A stretch of DNA of 64,000 nucleotides, from the NCBI RefSeq assembly GCF_003148625.1, contig NZ_QGGO01000014.1, positions 1 through 64,000 on the forward strand. Direction: 5' to 3'. The notes beneath the pieces are model-generated. The model saw only the letters and a list, made by a program, of their open reading frames with translations. It did not search any database and was not told the DNA's origin. Shown here piece after piece: positions 1 through 9,065 of the stretch. Each line of letters begins with the position of its first letter. Positions within the stretch are counted from its first letter, which is position 1. Made by a program: the position numbers and the translations under genes. This stretch comes from Arcicella aurantiaca. GTDB taxonomy: Bacteria; Bacteroidota; Bacteroidia; Cytophagales; Spirosomataceae.

Positions 1-1
1 G

Positions 2-325
2 AGCCAAGCAAAAATGGACTTTATTGAGTATGATGGAACATTAGATTTCTTTGCTAAACCTCGTAATAATACCCAAAAGTCAAACCAAAAATTTATGCCT
101 GATGAGGCTAAAAAAATGGCAAAAAAAAGACCCATTATTGAAACGGTTATTGGACTTCAAAAGGGTGTTTTAGACTTAGAACATACTCGCCATAGGTCGG
201 CTTTAAATGCTTTTACTCATATGTTGGCGGCTATGTGTGCCTACTCTTTTTATCAAAGAAAACCAAAAGTTTCTATTCAGACTCATAAAGCTTTGAAGCA
301 ATATAATGGATTGATAGCCGCTTGA
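2..325 (+). CDS. IS982-family transposase, C-terminal part (cut by window edge)
   Basis: The frame is open to the window edge, so the start lies outside; the visible part is about 107 residues. The segment around IETVIG, followed by LDLEHTRHRSALNAF and a hydrophobic stretch ending CAYSFYQRKP, is the typical C-terminus of IS982-type DDE transposases; the Glu of IETVIG would be the last catalytic acid. No terminal inverted repeat could be fixed in the roughly 90 bases after the stop, so the right end of the element is undefined. Whether the copy is intact cannot be judged from here. Confidence 0.75.
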   Translation, partial: SQAKMDFIEYDGTLDFFAKPRNNTQKSNQKFMPDEAKKMAKKRPIIETVIGLQKGVLDLEHTRHRSALNAFTHMLAAMCAYSFYQRKPKVSIQTHKALKQYNGLIAA

Positions 326-416
326 AATCTGAAAAGTTCACGTTAATATTATGTAGCGGGCATATTTATGAATTGAGGATACACCATTTACCAATTTTCT
401 AATAACCGATAACCAC

Positions 417-1334
417 CTAATACCCTTTCACCAAATCAACATTATTGACCAACTCCTCCCCTTTTTCAAAGTGTGCTAAATTATTCAAAAAGAATACAAC
501 TTTTTCAGCACTTTCTTCTGCCCAACCACCCGATGAATGTTGGGTTAAAAGTACATTTGGCAGATTCCAAAGAGGGCTTTCCGTTGGTAAAGGTTCTATT
601 TCTGTGACGTCTAAAACGGCTCCCAATATTTTTTCTTCTTTTAAAATTTCAATTAAAGCACTTTCATCAACTGCCGACCCTCTCCCCACATTAACGAATA
701 ATGCAGACGGTTTTAGCATATCTAAATACGTTTTATTTATCAATCCAATCGTTTCTTTTGTTTCTGGAAGGGTAGCAATTAAAATATCCGTAGTAGGAAG
801 ATAATCAGCTAATTGACTGATAGTTTTTGAGTTCAAAACAGTAGTTTTACACTCAAAGCCACTCAATAATTGTTTGGTTTTCAGTCCAATTGCTCCACTT
901 CCTAAAATCACAACTTTTGCTTTGTGCAATAAATGGAGCGTTTCTCTGATGGGTGTACCTACCCATTCATTTTTTGTTTGTAGTCGGGTCAATTCATCAA
1001 TTCTACGATAAACTGCTAAAATGCCTGCCAAAGTGGTTTCAGCAACAGATTGTCCGAAAAAGCCTTTTAAATTGGTGAGTTGAAATTGGTATTCGGTTAA
1101 TTGTTGGTATGGGTCGAGTCCCGTTGAGTTTAATTGTAACCATTTCAATTGAGAACTGGTGTTTAACCAATCTAATGGCACATTTCCATAACAAATATCA
1201 CAAGTTAAAAATTGTTCTTTAAGTGATTCGGATACTTCTCCATCGCCAAATATTACTTCGTATTTGGGTTCGAGTCCATCTCTAAATTGTTGATAAATAG
1301 ATTCTTGAAATTTTGTGTGAATGTAAATTTTCAT
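417..1334 (-). CDS. D-2-hydroxyacid dehydrogenase, NAD(P)-dependent
   Basis: A 305-residue cytoplasmic oxidoreductase of the D-isomer 2-hydroxyacid dehydrogenase family, which reduces 2-oxoacids such as glyoxylate or hydroxypyruvate. The Rossmann motif VVILGSGAIG lies near residue 140. It is followed by the family signature VNVGRGSAVDE (substrate-binding Arg region), the acidic LDVTEIEPLP segment and the catalytic-His segment LLTQHSSGGW near residue 265. The N-terminal catalytic lobe is short, as in glyoxylate/hydroxypyruvate reductase-like members. It stands alone, convergent with the transposase fragment and divergent from dnaK. The exact substrate cannot be read from the sequence. Confidence 0.85.
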   Translation of the reverse strand: MKIYIHTKFQESIYQQFRDGLEPKYEVIFGDGEVSESLKEQFLTCDICYGNVPLDWLNTSSQLKWLQLNSTGLDPYQQLTEYQFQLTNLKGFFGQSVAETTLAGILAVYRRIDELTRLQTKNEWVGTPIRETLHLLHKAKVVILGSGAIGLKTKQLLSGFECKTTVLNSKTISQLADYLPTTDILIATLPETKETIGLINKTYLDMLKPSALFVNVGRGSAVDESALIEILKEEKILGAVLDVTEIEPLPTESPLWNLPNVLLTQHSSGGWAEESAEKVVFFLNNLAHFEKGEELVNNVDLVKGY

Positions 1335-1764
1335 AAAAATATATTACTGATTTGGGGATTTTGGACGTTGATTTAGAACGCAGATTACGCAGATGCAAGC
1401 AACGCAGATTTATACAGATTTTTTGATTGTTTGAACTATGATTTTTAAGATTTAAAGATGATAAGATTTTTGAATCCGAAAATCAGTTAATCCTACAAAT
1501 CCAAGTTCGGCAATTAGTATTTGAACTATGATTTTTAAGATTTGAGGATGATACCATTTTTAATCCTACAAATCCAAGTTCAGACAATTAATTCTGACAT
1601 TCAAATATATTTTGTCAGTCACAAATTCTATTTTTCTGTAAGCATGGCATTGATTTCTATGTTTTCTGCCAATCTGTCATAAAAAATTCTACTGGCATTA
1701 AGATTGTTGAAATTAAGGAAAACTTAGATAAAAAACTTATTCAAATAATAAATTAATAAATAAA
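1335..1764. repeat. Intergenic region with two degenerate hairpin-type repeats upstream of dnaK
   Basis: No gene is seen. Two related copies at about 1430-1497 and 1513-1592 share TTTGAACTATGATTTTTAAG, then GATGAT, then AATCCTACAAATCCAAGTTC. They resemble the right part of hairpins at 5107-5190 and 5420-5503, which also end in GTTCAGACAAT. At 1376-1425 is an unrelated imperfect repeat of ACGCAGATT. The last 80 bases hold the presumed dnaK promoter. Confidence 0.55.
1693..1708 (+). promoter_or_regulatory. Possible sigma-54-like -24/-12 promoter for dnaK
   Basis: TGGCATTAAGATTGTT matches the -24/-12 layout: TGGCA, then TTG beginning at position 12. It lacks the canonical C after TTG. A start site about 12 bases downstream would give a leader of roughly 45 bases before the dnaK ATG at 1765. 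rpoN is encoded in this window. The match is by eye in AT-rich DNA and could be chance. Confidence 0.3.
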
Positions 1765-3666
1765 ATGGGAAAAATTATCGGTATTGACTTAGGAACAACC
1801 AACTCTTGCGTAGCCGTAATGGAAGGTAATGAGCCAGTCGTAATCGCTAACTCAGAAGGTCGTCGTACTACACCTTCAATCGTTGCATTCTTAGATAATG
1901 GTAACGGTGAACGTAAAGTCGGAGATTCAGCCAAACGTCAGGCAATCACTAATCCTAAAAACACTATCTCTTCTATAAAGCGTTTCATGGGTAAACGTTA
2001 CTCAGAGGTAGGAAGCGAACTAAAAACGATTGCTTACACTATTGAGCAAGGTTCAAACGATACTCCACGTGTTCGCATTGGCGACCGTCTTTATACTCCT
2101 CAAGAAATCTCAGCTCAGATTCTTACGAAAATGAAGCAAACTGCTGAAGATTATTTAGGACAAACTGTTACAGAAGCAGTTATTACTGTTCCTGCTTATT
2201 TTAACGATGCAGAACGTCAGGCTACGAAAGAAGCAGGACAAATTGCAGGTTTAGACGTAAAACGTATCATCAACGAACCAACTGCGGCTGCTTTAGCTTA
2301 CGGTTTAGACAAAGGTGGTAAAGATATGAAAATCGCAGTATTCGACTTAGGTGGTGGTACTTTCGATATTTCAGTATTGGAATTAGGTGATGGCGTATTC
2401 GAAGTAAAATCTACTGACGGTGATACGCACTTAGGTGGTGACGACTTCGACCAAGTTATCATCGAATGGTTAGCAAACGAATTTAAAAACGACGAAGGTG
2501 TTGATTTGCGTAAAGATGCCATGGCTCTTCAACGTTTGAAAGAAGCAGCAGAAAAAGCAAAAGTAGAATTATCTTCAAGTGCTTCTACTGAAATCAATTT
2601 GCCATATATCTTCCCTGTGGACGGTATGCCTAAGCACTTAGTACGTACATTGACTCGTGCTAAATTTGAGCAATTGGCTGATTCTTTAATCCAAAGAATG
2701 TTAGAGCCTTGCCGTAGAGCAATGAAAAACTCTGGTTATTCAAACGCCGACATCGACGAAGTTATCTTAGTGGGTGGTTCAACTCGTATTCCACGTGTTG
2801 TTGAAGAAGTAGAGAAATTCTGGGGTAAAAAAGCATCTAAAGGTGTAAACCCTGACGAAGCCGTAGCAATCGGTGCAGCCGTACAAGGTGGTGTATTGAC
2901 GGGTGAAGTGAAAGACGTATTATTATTAGACGTTATTCCTTTGTCATTAGGTATCGAAACAATGGGTGGTGTTTTCACGAAATTAATCGAAGCGAATACA
3001 ACTATTCCTACGAAGAAATCAGAAACATTCTCAACTGCTTCTGATAACCAACCATCAGTAGAATTGAACGTATTGCAAGGTGAACGCCCAATGGCAGCCA
3101 ACAACCGTTCATTAGGACGTTTCCACTTAGACGGTATTCCACCAGCACCACGTGGCGTTCCTCAAGTAGAAGTTACTTTTGACATTGACGCAAACGGTAT
3201 CTTACACGTTTCGGCAAAAGACAAAGGAACAGGAAAAGAAAGCAATATCCGTATCGAAGCGTCAAGCGGTTTGACTGACGAAGAAATCGAAAGAATGCGT
3301 CAAGAAGCGAAAGCTAACGAGACAGCGGATAAAGCAGAGAAAGAAAAAATTGAAAAAATCAACCAAGCTGATTCATTGATTTTCCAAACAGAAAAACAAT
3401 TAAAAGAATTTGGTGAGAAACTTTCAGAAGGTAATAAAACAGCTATCGAAGGAGCTTTAGAAGGTTTACGTTCAGCACACGGTTCACGTGATGTAGCGGC
3501 AATCGACTCAGCTTTAGAAGCCTTGAACAACGCTTGGGCAGCAGCATCACAAGAGATGTACGCACAAGGTGGACAAGAAGGACAACCAACTGGCGACGCT
3601 GGACAAACTGCCGACTCAGGTTCTTCTTCACAAGCGGAAGATGTGCCTTTTGAGGAAGTGAAGTAA
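1765..3666 (+). CDS. dnaK: Molecular chaperone DnaK (Hsp70)
   Basis: A 633-residue Hsp70 that binds exposed hydrophobic segments of client proteins and cycles by ATP hydrolysis with DnaJ and GrpE in the cytoplasm. The N-terminal ATPase domain opens with GIDLGTTNS, then [13 protein letters not shown] near residue 195 and [13 protein letters not shown] near 332. The substrate-binding domain includes [14 protein letters not shown]. The C-terminal lid ends in a Gly/Gln-rich linker and the acidic tail DVPFEEVK. Length and motifs are full and typical. dnaJ and grpE are not adjacent, which is common in this phylum. Codon use is visibly richer in G and C than in neighbours, consistent with high expression. 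Confidence 0.98.
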   Translation: MGKIIGIDLGTTNSCVAVMEGNEPVVIANSEGRRTTPSIVAFLDNGNGERKVGDSAKRQAITNPKNTISSIKRFMGKRYSEVGSELKTIAYTIEQGSNDTPRVRIGDRLYTPQEISAQILTKMKQTAEDYLGQTVTEAVITVPAYFNDAERQATKEAGQIAGLDVKRIINEPTAAALAYGLDKGGKDMKIAVFDLGGGTFDISVLELGDGVFEVKSTDGDTHLGGDDFDQVIIEWLANEFKNDEGVDLRKDAMALQRLKEAAEKAKVELSSSASTEINLPYIFPVDGMPKHLVRTLTRAKFEQLADSLIQRMLEPCRRAMKNSGYSNADIDEVILVGGSTRIPRVVEEVEKFWGKKASKGVNPDEAVAIGAAVQGGVLTGEVKDVLLLDVIPLSLGIETMGGVFTKLIEANTTIPTKKSETFSTASDNQPSVELNVLQGERPMAANNRSLGRFHLDGIPPAPRGVPQVEVTFDIDANGILHVSAKDKGTGKESNIRIEASSGLTDEEIERMRQEAKANETADKAEKEKIEKINQADSLIFQTEKQLKEFGEKLSEGNKTAIEGALEGLRSAHGSRDVAAIDSALEALNNAWAAASQEMYAQGGQEGQPTGDAGQTADSGSSSQAEDVPFEEVK

Positions 3667-3684
3667 GATTTAGAGTTTTAGAGT

Positions 3685-3718
3685 AAAACGCCCTTAGATT
3701 CGGTTCTGAGGGCGTTTT
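3685..3718 (+). terminator. Intrinsic terminator after dnaK
   Basis: Perfect 10-bp arms AAAACGCCCT (3685-3694) and AGGGCGTTTT (3709-3718) enclose a 14-base loop, and the T run continues past the stem. It sits 19 bases after the dnaK stop. Confidence 0.85.
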
Positions 3719-3749
3719 TACTATAAAATACACTTAAAGTAATATAAAT

Positions 3750-4676
3750 ATGGAAAATTTACACGATGGTATAAGAATTAAATTACTCAAAATAATCGAT
3801 AAAATTCAAAATGGTAAAATTGAGGAAGATGATATAGAGTTAATTTTAATAAGACTAAGAGAACACTCGCCTAAAGACAGTATTTTTAGAGAAATAGCAC
3901 ATTTTATTGCACATCCTAATAGAGATAGTGGAAAAACATTTGATTCTTTGTATAATGTATATTGTAGGATGTGTGCGTATATGAAATATCAACATAATAA
4001 AGCACAATTAGACATAAGTAAACCTTTAGAAAAATGGGAATATGATTTTATAATAAATCAGATTGCAATTTGTGATTCTACTAAATTAAAATCTGAAATC
4101 AATTTAGACAAAATACAAGCCAATAGTCTAATTAAACGATGTATAATAAAAAAAAATGGCAAATATGAAGTTCAAGTTTCTGAGATAAAAAAAATAATGC
4201 CAATTTTTCGACAAGCATTCGGATTTATAAAAATCCAAGAGTTGTTCAATGGTAGTGAGATTATGGATAGTTTTATTCAAGTTTTGGAAAGTAATGAATT
4301 TAAAATTGATCGGATTAATATTTATAAATACTCTGACTTAATTTTATTGACAATTCTCATTCTTATGCATAACAGAACTTTTAAAAATGAAAATGCAATT
4401 ATTGGCAAAACAATTTTAACTATTCCAAATGACGTATATGGAAATTTAGAAAATACTATTGAACTTAGAGGAGAAATAGCATTGCCACAAGGTCTAAATA
4501 TAATTGTAAACTTAATCAAAATAGATATAAATGTAGAATCAATTTTATCTGGAGATTTGATAATTAGTAAAGAAATTGCAGGTGGTTACTTTACTAATGT
4601 ATTTGACCAAAATGCTAATTTGACTCTTATTAGAACTAATAATCAGTATATTCTATCCAGATTAACTACTCAGTAG
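3750..4676 (+). CDS. Hypothetical protein, AT-rich orphan
   Basis: A 308-residue protein that I do not recognise. It has no signal peptide or membrane helix. It begins with a Lys/Ile-rich helical stretch, then a segment FREIAHFIAHPNRDSGKTF near residues 49-67 whose His and charged residues look conserved-site-like, then a long mixed region and a beta-rich C-terminus rich in Ile and Asn. The gene is clearly more AT-rich than dnaK beside it and lies between a terminator and a 1-kb repeat island, which suggests acquisition by transfer. No start alternative competes with the ATG at 3750. Function unknown. Confidence 0.7.
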   Translation: MENLHDGIRIKLLKIIDKIQNGKIEEDDIELILIRLREHSPKDSIFREIAHFIAHPNRDSGKTFDSLYNVYCRMCAYMKYQHNKAQLDISKPLEKWEYDFIINQIAICDSTKLKSEINLDKIQANSLIKRCIIKKNGKYEVQVSEIKKIMPIFRQAFGFIKIQELFNGSEIMDSFIQVLESNEFKIDRINIYKYSDLILLTILILMHNRTFKNENAIIGKTILTIPNDVYGNLENTIELRGEIALPQGLNIIVNLIKIDINVESILSGDLIISKEIAGGYFTNVFDQNANLTLIRTNNQYILSRLTTQ

Positions 4677-5645
4677 CCCCGCTGTTCGAGTTTAGCCATC
4701 CATGCTGTTCGAGATGTTCCGAAGGACAATCCTATTGCCGTTGTCTATTGCCGTTGTCTGTGTCTATTGCCGTTGTCTGTGTCTTCACAGACGACCATTA
4801 TAGTTAGTTAAAACAAAAAAATGTAAGAAATAGTCGTATCGTCTGTGGAGACACAGACAACGGCAACAAGAACTTCCAATCCGAAGTAAAATAAAGTTCA
4901 ATTAAACCTAATCACATTTTGTATAGACAAGGCAATGCTTTGTCTATACGCATTTATAGGCGTTTGAGGTATTTTGTCTGAACTACCCACTGGTTCAAGC
5001 GTCCTCGCTTGAACTCTTATTGTTTACAATCATTGCCCAGTTCTAATGATTACTAAAGAGTGGTTCAAGCGAAGACGCTTGAACCAGTGGAGAATAAACA
5101 AATTCTCTGAATTGGGATTTTTAAGATTGAAGGATTTTAGGATAAATTTTAAAATCATAAAATCCTTCAATCGAAATAATCATAGTTCAGACAATCCTTC
5201 TCTGGTTTATTGCCGTTGTCTGTGTCTTCACAGACGACCATTATAGTTAATTAAAACAAAAAATGTAAGAAATAGTCGTATCGTCTGTGGAGACACAGAC
5301 AACGGCAACAAGCGTCTTCGCTTGAACTCTTATTGCTTACAATCATTACCCAGTTCAAATGCTTACTAAAGAGTGGTTCAAGCGAAGACGCTTGAACCAG
5401 TGGAGAATAAACAAATTCTCTGAATTGGGATTTTTAAGATTGAAGGATTTTAGGATAAATTTTAAAATCATAAAATCCTTCAATCGAAATAATCATAGTT
5501 CAGACAATCCTTCTCTGGTTCAAGCGAAGACGCTTGAACCAGTAGAGGCGAAGACGCTTGAACAAGTGGAGGCAAGGACGCTTGAACAAGTGGAACTGAT
5601 GGCTCTTTCGGAAATCACCTCATTGTCGTAATCACCACCTTTTAT
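4677..5645. repeat. Repeat island: nested hairpins duplicated as a larger unit
   Basis: This gene-free stretch consists of at least three repeat types. Type A: hairpin with 26-base arms differing at one position (4769-4794 with 4839-4864, again 5212-5237 with 5281-5306), starting GCCGTTGTCTGTGTC. Type B: palindrome GGTTCAAGCG-N4-CGCTTGAACC at 5062-5085, 5375-5398 and 5517-5540, with an imperfect copy at 4992-5015. Type C: a hairpin of about 33-base imperfect arms (5107-5190, 5420-5503). The B-plus-C block of about 165 bases is nearly identical in its two copies. The region ends with three tandem GACGCTTGAAC units to about 5590. Short ORFs inside simply read through the repeats. Confidence 0.85.
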
Positions 5646-5718
5646 TGAGGCAACTATAATTCTGATTATCAAATCATTAAAACTACATTTGTATCATTAA
5701 AATCTAAACATTAGAACA

Positions 5719-6150
5719 ATGGCACAAATCAATCCTCACATTAACTTCAACGGAAATGCCGAAGAAGCTTTCAATTTTTATAAATCGGTATTTGGTGGAG
5801 AGTTCGTAAAGATTATGCGTTTTAAAGATTTGGCAAGTCCTGTATTTCCTGTATCAGAAAATGAAGCCAATAAAATCATGCACATTGCTTTACCAATTGG
5901 CAACAATATCTTAATGGCAAATGATGTCCCAGAATTTATGGGTAAAACCAATGAAAACGAAAACAGGTCTAAAATAGCTATTGGTGCAGAAAGTAAAGAG
6001 GAAGCCGATAATTTATTTAATGGGCTTTCAGTAGATGGGCAAATAGAAATGCCCATGACTGATAGTCCGTGGGGTTCATATTTTGGAATGTTCAGAGACA
6101 AATATGGAATTGAATGGATGATTGATTTTGATTCAAGATTAACGAAGTAA
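5719..6150 (+). CDS. PhnB-like VOC-superfamily protein
   Basis: A 143-residue single-domain protein of the vicinal oxygen chelate fold, PhnB/3-demethylubiquinone methyltransferase-like group. It begins with the family opening INPHINFNGNAEEAFNFYKS, followed by VFGGEF, the middle MHIALPIGNNILMANDV and the C-terminal WGSYFGMFRDKYGIEWMI. These proteins are small cytoplasmic enzymes or binding proteins whose substrate is generally not known. The gene stands alone downstream of the repeat island and ends 90 bases before a perfect inverted repeat that may stop transcription. Confidence 0.85.
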   Translation: MAQINPHINFNGNAEEAFNFYKSVFGGEFVKIMRFKDLASPVFPVSENEANKIMHIALPIGNNILMANDVPEFMGKTNENENRSKIAIGAESKEEADNLFNGLSVDGQIEMPMTDSPWGSYFGMFRDKYGIEWMIDFDSRLTK

Positions 6151-6240
6151 AGCGACAATGTTTAAGGACAAATCAAGAAGATATTAAAATTGTCAACATT
6201 GTTAGGCTTAGTTTTGAAATTTATTCCATTCAACACTAAA

Positions 6241-6303
6241 TACACTGTTTAATAAGTTCTTTTGGATAATTAATCTTTCTCAAAAAACTTATTAAACAGT
6301 GTA
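6241..6303. repeat. Perfect 18-bp inverted repeat, probably a bidirectional terminator
   Basis: Arms TACACTGTTTAATAAGTT (6241-6258) and its exact complement (6286-6303) surround a 27-base spacer. It lies between convergent genes. A diverged partial copy in the other orientation occurs at about 44246-44300, and the core GTGTTTAATAAGTT recurs near 42521, so this is a dispersed element rather than a unique terminator. Confidence 0.75.
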
Positions 6304-6317
6304 CTAAATCCTAACAC

Positions 6318-7175
6318 CTATCTCCTAAAAGCAGAAAAAGATTTTTTGAAATTATTTCGCCAAATTTCGGTAAAAGACAAATGTGGTTCAGACAATTTCC
6401 CTCTCCACGGCTGGCTCATTTGTAAATAGTGTGTATAAAAAGTATTGGCAGAAATTCCCCATTTATTTAAAAATCTAAGTGAACCGTGTTTTTGCTTTAC
6501 TTTTTTGGTTGTTTTTGAGCCAAAATGATAAAAAAGACAATCACCAATTCCGATAAAATTTCTGACACCGATAAACCATAATTTCATAGAAAAATCTGGG
6601 TCTGAATACATTCCAGGTGAAAACTCAATACTATACCCTCCTATCCGATTCCAAACATCAGCACTCACCAAACTCACAGGCCAAGACGCTCCCGACCAGT
6701 TACTACGTTTGAATTTATCCATATCGGCAATCAATTCTTTTTCTCTAAAATGCTCTAAATCATCGCCATAATCAGCAATAATAAACGGCGAATTTTGGGT
6801 TGAAGATTGGTGAGGTTCTATTAAAGTTGAAGACAAATAAAACAGATTATCAGGCATCTTTTTGATTTTTGTCATGAAAGCCGTATCCCAATGGGGTAAA
6901 GCAACCATATCATCGTTCATATAAACGATATAGGGCGTTTTTACCAACGTCGCTAATTCATTTAAAGCAGAACAAATGCCCATATTCACACTCGATTGCT
7001 TGAATTCAATATGATTTTTATTGAGCCAATCTACTACCTCCTCAGTTCCTTCATTTACATATACCAATATTTGATGTTTATAGTCGGAATACTTCCAGAT
7101 ACTTTCAATGCAGAGTTTTAAATAAGGAAAGTTATTCCATGTCGGAATAAGAATAGAAAATTTTTCGGTCTGCAT
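6318..7175 (-). CDS. Glycosyltransferase family 2
   Basis: A 285-residue GT-A-fold glycosyltransferase. It opens with FSILIPTWNNFPYLKLCIES, the nucleotide-sugar binding start of family 2. The metal-binding acidic motif is in YMNDDMVALP near residue 88. Further on are WSGASWPVSLVSADVW and SDPDFSMKLW, the acceptor-side region. There is no signal peptide or membrane segment, so it is cytoplasmic. No other surface polysaccharide genes flank it, so the acceptor cannot be guessed. Confidence 0.85.
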   Translation of the reverse strand: MQTEKFSILIPTWNNFPYLKLCIESIWKYSDYKHQILVYVNEGTEEVVDWLNKNHIEFKQSSVNMGICSALNELATLVKTPYIVYMNDDMVALPHWDTAFMTKIKKMPDNLFYLSSTLIEPHQSSTQNSPFIIADYGDDLEHFREKELIADMDKFKRSNWSGASWPVSLVSADVWNRIGGYSIEFSPGMYSDPDFSMKLWFIGVRNFIGIGDCLFYHFGSKTTKKVKQKHGSLRFLNKWGISANTFYTHYLQMSQPWRGKLSEPHLSFTEIWRNNFKKSFSAFRR

Positions 7176-7550
7176 AAGCTTTTAAGGGGTTTACTTCGGG
7201 AATACTGGTTTAGAAAAATAAATATTAATGTATCATACACGTATATACACACATGAGAAAATGGGTATTGCTTTAATTCAAAAAATATGTAAAAAAATTG
7301 TTCCACCGAATGCTTATTTTGAGACAAAAAAAATTCTAAAATTTATTTTGACCACTTACTCATTGCACAATTTTCTAAACAATAAGATTTAGGATTGAAA
7401 GTTTAGTAAGAAAATACCACAACACTGGTACAGTATTTTTATCAAAACAGTATAACACATCCAAGTACTGACGATACAGGACTTGCATAATGTAATTTTT
7501 CATCTACCTTCTCAAAAAGAAAAGTGTAGATTCATCTAAAATTTAATGCC
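7176..7550. other. Intergenic region between divergent genes, nothing recognised
   Basis: 375 bases of AT-rich DNA between the glycosyltransferase and the Gly-zipper lipoprotein. No convincing ORF, RNA or repeat was seen; it should hold the two divergent promoters. Confidence 0.5.
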
Positions 7551-8072
7551 ATGAAAAAAGTAACAATAATTCTGACCGCTTCTTATTTTTTATTTGCTTG
7601 TAACGATAACTCAAAAAAAGAGATACAAGAAGCAAAGCAAATGACCATTGATTCGATGCAACAACAAGCTCAAATCAAGGAAGCGAAACAAGTTGTGATA
7701 GATTCGATGACACAAGTTGCCAACATTGAAAAAGCGAAACAAAATACCCTTGATTCCATTAAAGCTCTCAAACACAGTTCAACAAATTCGGCAAGTACAA
7801 AAGCTGAAATATCGAAACCAAACGCTTATTCATCAAGTCCGAATAGCACAGAAGAACAAACAACAACCGTTGTGAGAGCCAAAAAGAAAAAGAAGAAAAT
7901 GAGTAATGTTGCTAAAGGAGCAATCATCGGGGCAGGTGTTGGAGCCTTATCAGGAGCAGTCATTTCAAGAAATAACCAACCGGGTAAAGGAGCAATCATT
8001 GGTGGTGTTATCGGAGCTGGTGTTGGTGCTGGAGCAGGGGCTGTTCTTGATAAAAAACAAAAAGGGAATTAA
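7551..8072 (+). CDS. Lipoprotein with coiled-coil repeats and glycine-zipper C-terminus
   Basis: A 173-residue predicted lipoprotein. The signal peptide ends in the lipobox LFAC (Cys 17). Residues about 24-70 contain three imperfect repeats around EAKQMTIDSM, EAKQVVIDSM and KAKQNTLDSI, likely a coiled coil. After a Ser-rich linker and a Lys run (KKKKKK near 113) comes a glycine zipper of about 50 residues (GAIIGAGVGALSGAV, then GAIIGGVIGAGVGAGAGAV), as in YMGG-like/Rick_17kDa-type envelope proteins. It probably sits in the outer membrane facing the periplasm, with the zipper inserting in or packing on the membrane. Function unknown. Confidence 0.75.
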   Translation: MKKVTIILTASYFLFACNDNSKKEIQEAKQMTIDSMQQQAQIKEAKQVVIDSMTQVANIEKAKQNTLDSIKALKHSSTNSASTKAEISKPNAYSSSPNSTEEQTTTVVRAKKKKKKMSNVAKGAIIGAGVGALSGAVISRNNQPGKGAIIGGVIGAGVGAGAGAVLDKKQKGN

Positions 8073-8196
8073 GGATAAATAGGTGTTGGAGTTTAAAATA
8101 TGGTTTCGGAAGTATAATCTAAGTTTTCACGATTACTTAAATAGTACATTTATCAGATTTTCAATCATCAAGCTTTTAATACCAATTTTAATAATT

Positions 8197-8262
8197 TGAT
8201 GCGTACTTTACGGAAGTCATCGTTTTGAACGACGACTTCCGTTGAGACTCAGATACGCAATA
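8197..8262. repeat. Dispersed hairpin repeat (GATGCGTACTTTACGG family), copy 1
   Basis: Begins GATGCGTACTTTACGGAAGT and contains near-palindromic halves around AAGTCATCGTT and AACGACGACTT, ending AGATACGCAA. A second near-identical copy is at 55602-55667 and a half copy, reversed, at 44377-44416. No gene lies in the 294 bases that hold it. Confidence 0.8.
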
Positions 8263-8366
8263 ACTTTTTTAAATTAGTATAAGTCTGTATGTAGAAAGAG
8301 TAAAATCATGTTATTGCAAAAATCAGTTATTTGAAGCAATTTTAAGAAAAACTTTAACCAACACAC

Positions 8367-9065
8367 ATGAAGAAACTATTTTATTTTTGCTCAATAATTT
8401 CATTGGTGATTATTTCTTGTCAGAAAGAAACAAAAACAGAGAAAACTTCAACTGTTATTATAGACACCACTTTGGAAAATTCGGTTTGGGTCAATACGAA
8501 ATACCTTCAAACTTTAGAAAAAACGAAATCCCCCTTGCAAGCAAGTGCTTTTGCGGATACCGTACTCATTGGTTTTAATGAAAAAGCTGATACTGCTTCT
8601 GTAACTTGGAATTTCCACGAAGGTTCACAATATCGTATTCAGCGAGATAAGAAAATTTTGTTTTTTAATACTTATGAAACGAAAAACACCTCTGAAATGG
8701 AAGCAAAATTTGAAGACGGAAAGTTGAAAATCGGAACTTCTTCTTTCTCAAAAGTAGATACAATTGGTTTTATTGAGAAAAAATATTGGCTTGGCAAATT
8801 CAAAAATAAAAAAGGATTTATAGAATTCTTGTCAGATGGTTCAGTGAAAGGAATAGACTCATTATCAAGTTATTATGTTTGGATTGATTATGTTACCACA
8901 CAAACCGACATTGATTTAATTGACCTAAAATCGAAGAAAGAAATTTCAAAAACTTACGGATATAAAGTCAAAGAAAATGGGATTACTTTCTTTGACTTTA
9001 TTTGGGAAGAAGAAGGAATGATTGGTAAAAAAGGCAAAGAGCTTTTCACGATTAAGCGAAAATAA
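8367..9065 (+). CDS. Hypothetical lipoprotein
   Basis: A 232-residue protein with a lipoprotein signal peptide (lipobox IISC, Cys 18) followed by a Lys/Thr-rich tether. The mature part has alternating short beta-like segments and repeated Trp/Phe residues, for example VTWNFHEGSQYRI and FFDFIWEEEGMIGKKGKE. I recognise no domain. Its stop codon directly abuts the stop codon of the convergent DUF1460 gene, with no bases between. Probably anchored to the outer membrane. Confidence 0.7.
   Translation: MKKLFYFCSIISLVIISCQKETKTEKTSTVIIDTTLENSVWVNTKYLQTLEKTKSPLQASAFADTVLIGFNEKADTASVTWNFHEGSQYRIQRDKKILFFNTYETKNTSEMEAKFEDGKLKIGTSSFSKVDTIGFIEKKYWLGKFKNKKGFIEFLSDGSVKGIDSLSSYYVWIDYVTTQTDIDLIDLKSKKEISKTYGYKVKENGITFFDFIWEEEGMIGKKGKELFTIKRK

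Noticed and set aside
2298-3530. Antisense ORFs across dnaK
   Set aside because: Shadow frames caused by dnaK codon bias; no start context or protein-like composition.
5517-5600. CRISPR-like or tandem coding repeat
   Set aside because: Only three short units of GACGCTTGAAC with no regular unique spacers; explained as extension of the palindromic island.
5046-5631. Two ORFs (66 and 90 codons) with near-identical N-termini
   Set aside because: They only translate the duplicated hairpin repeats; no independent coding signal.
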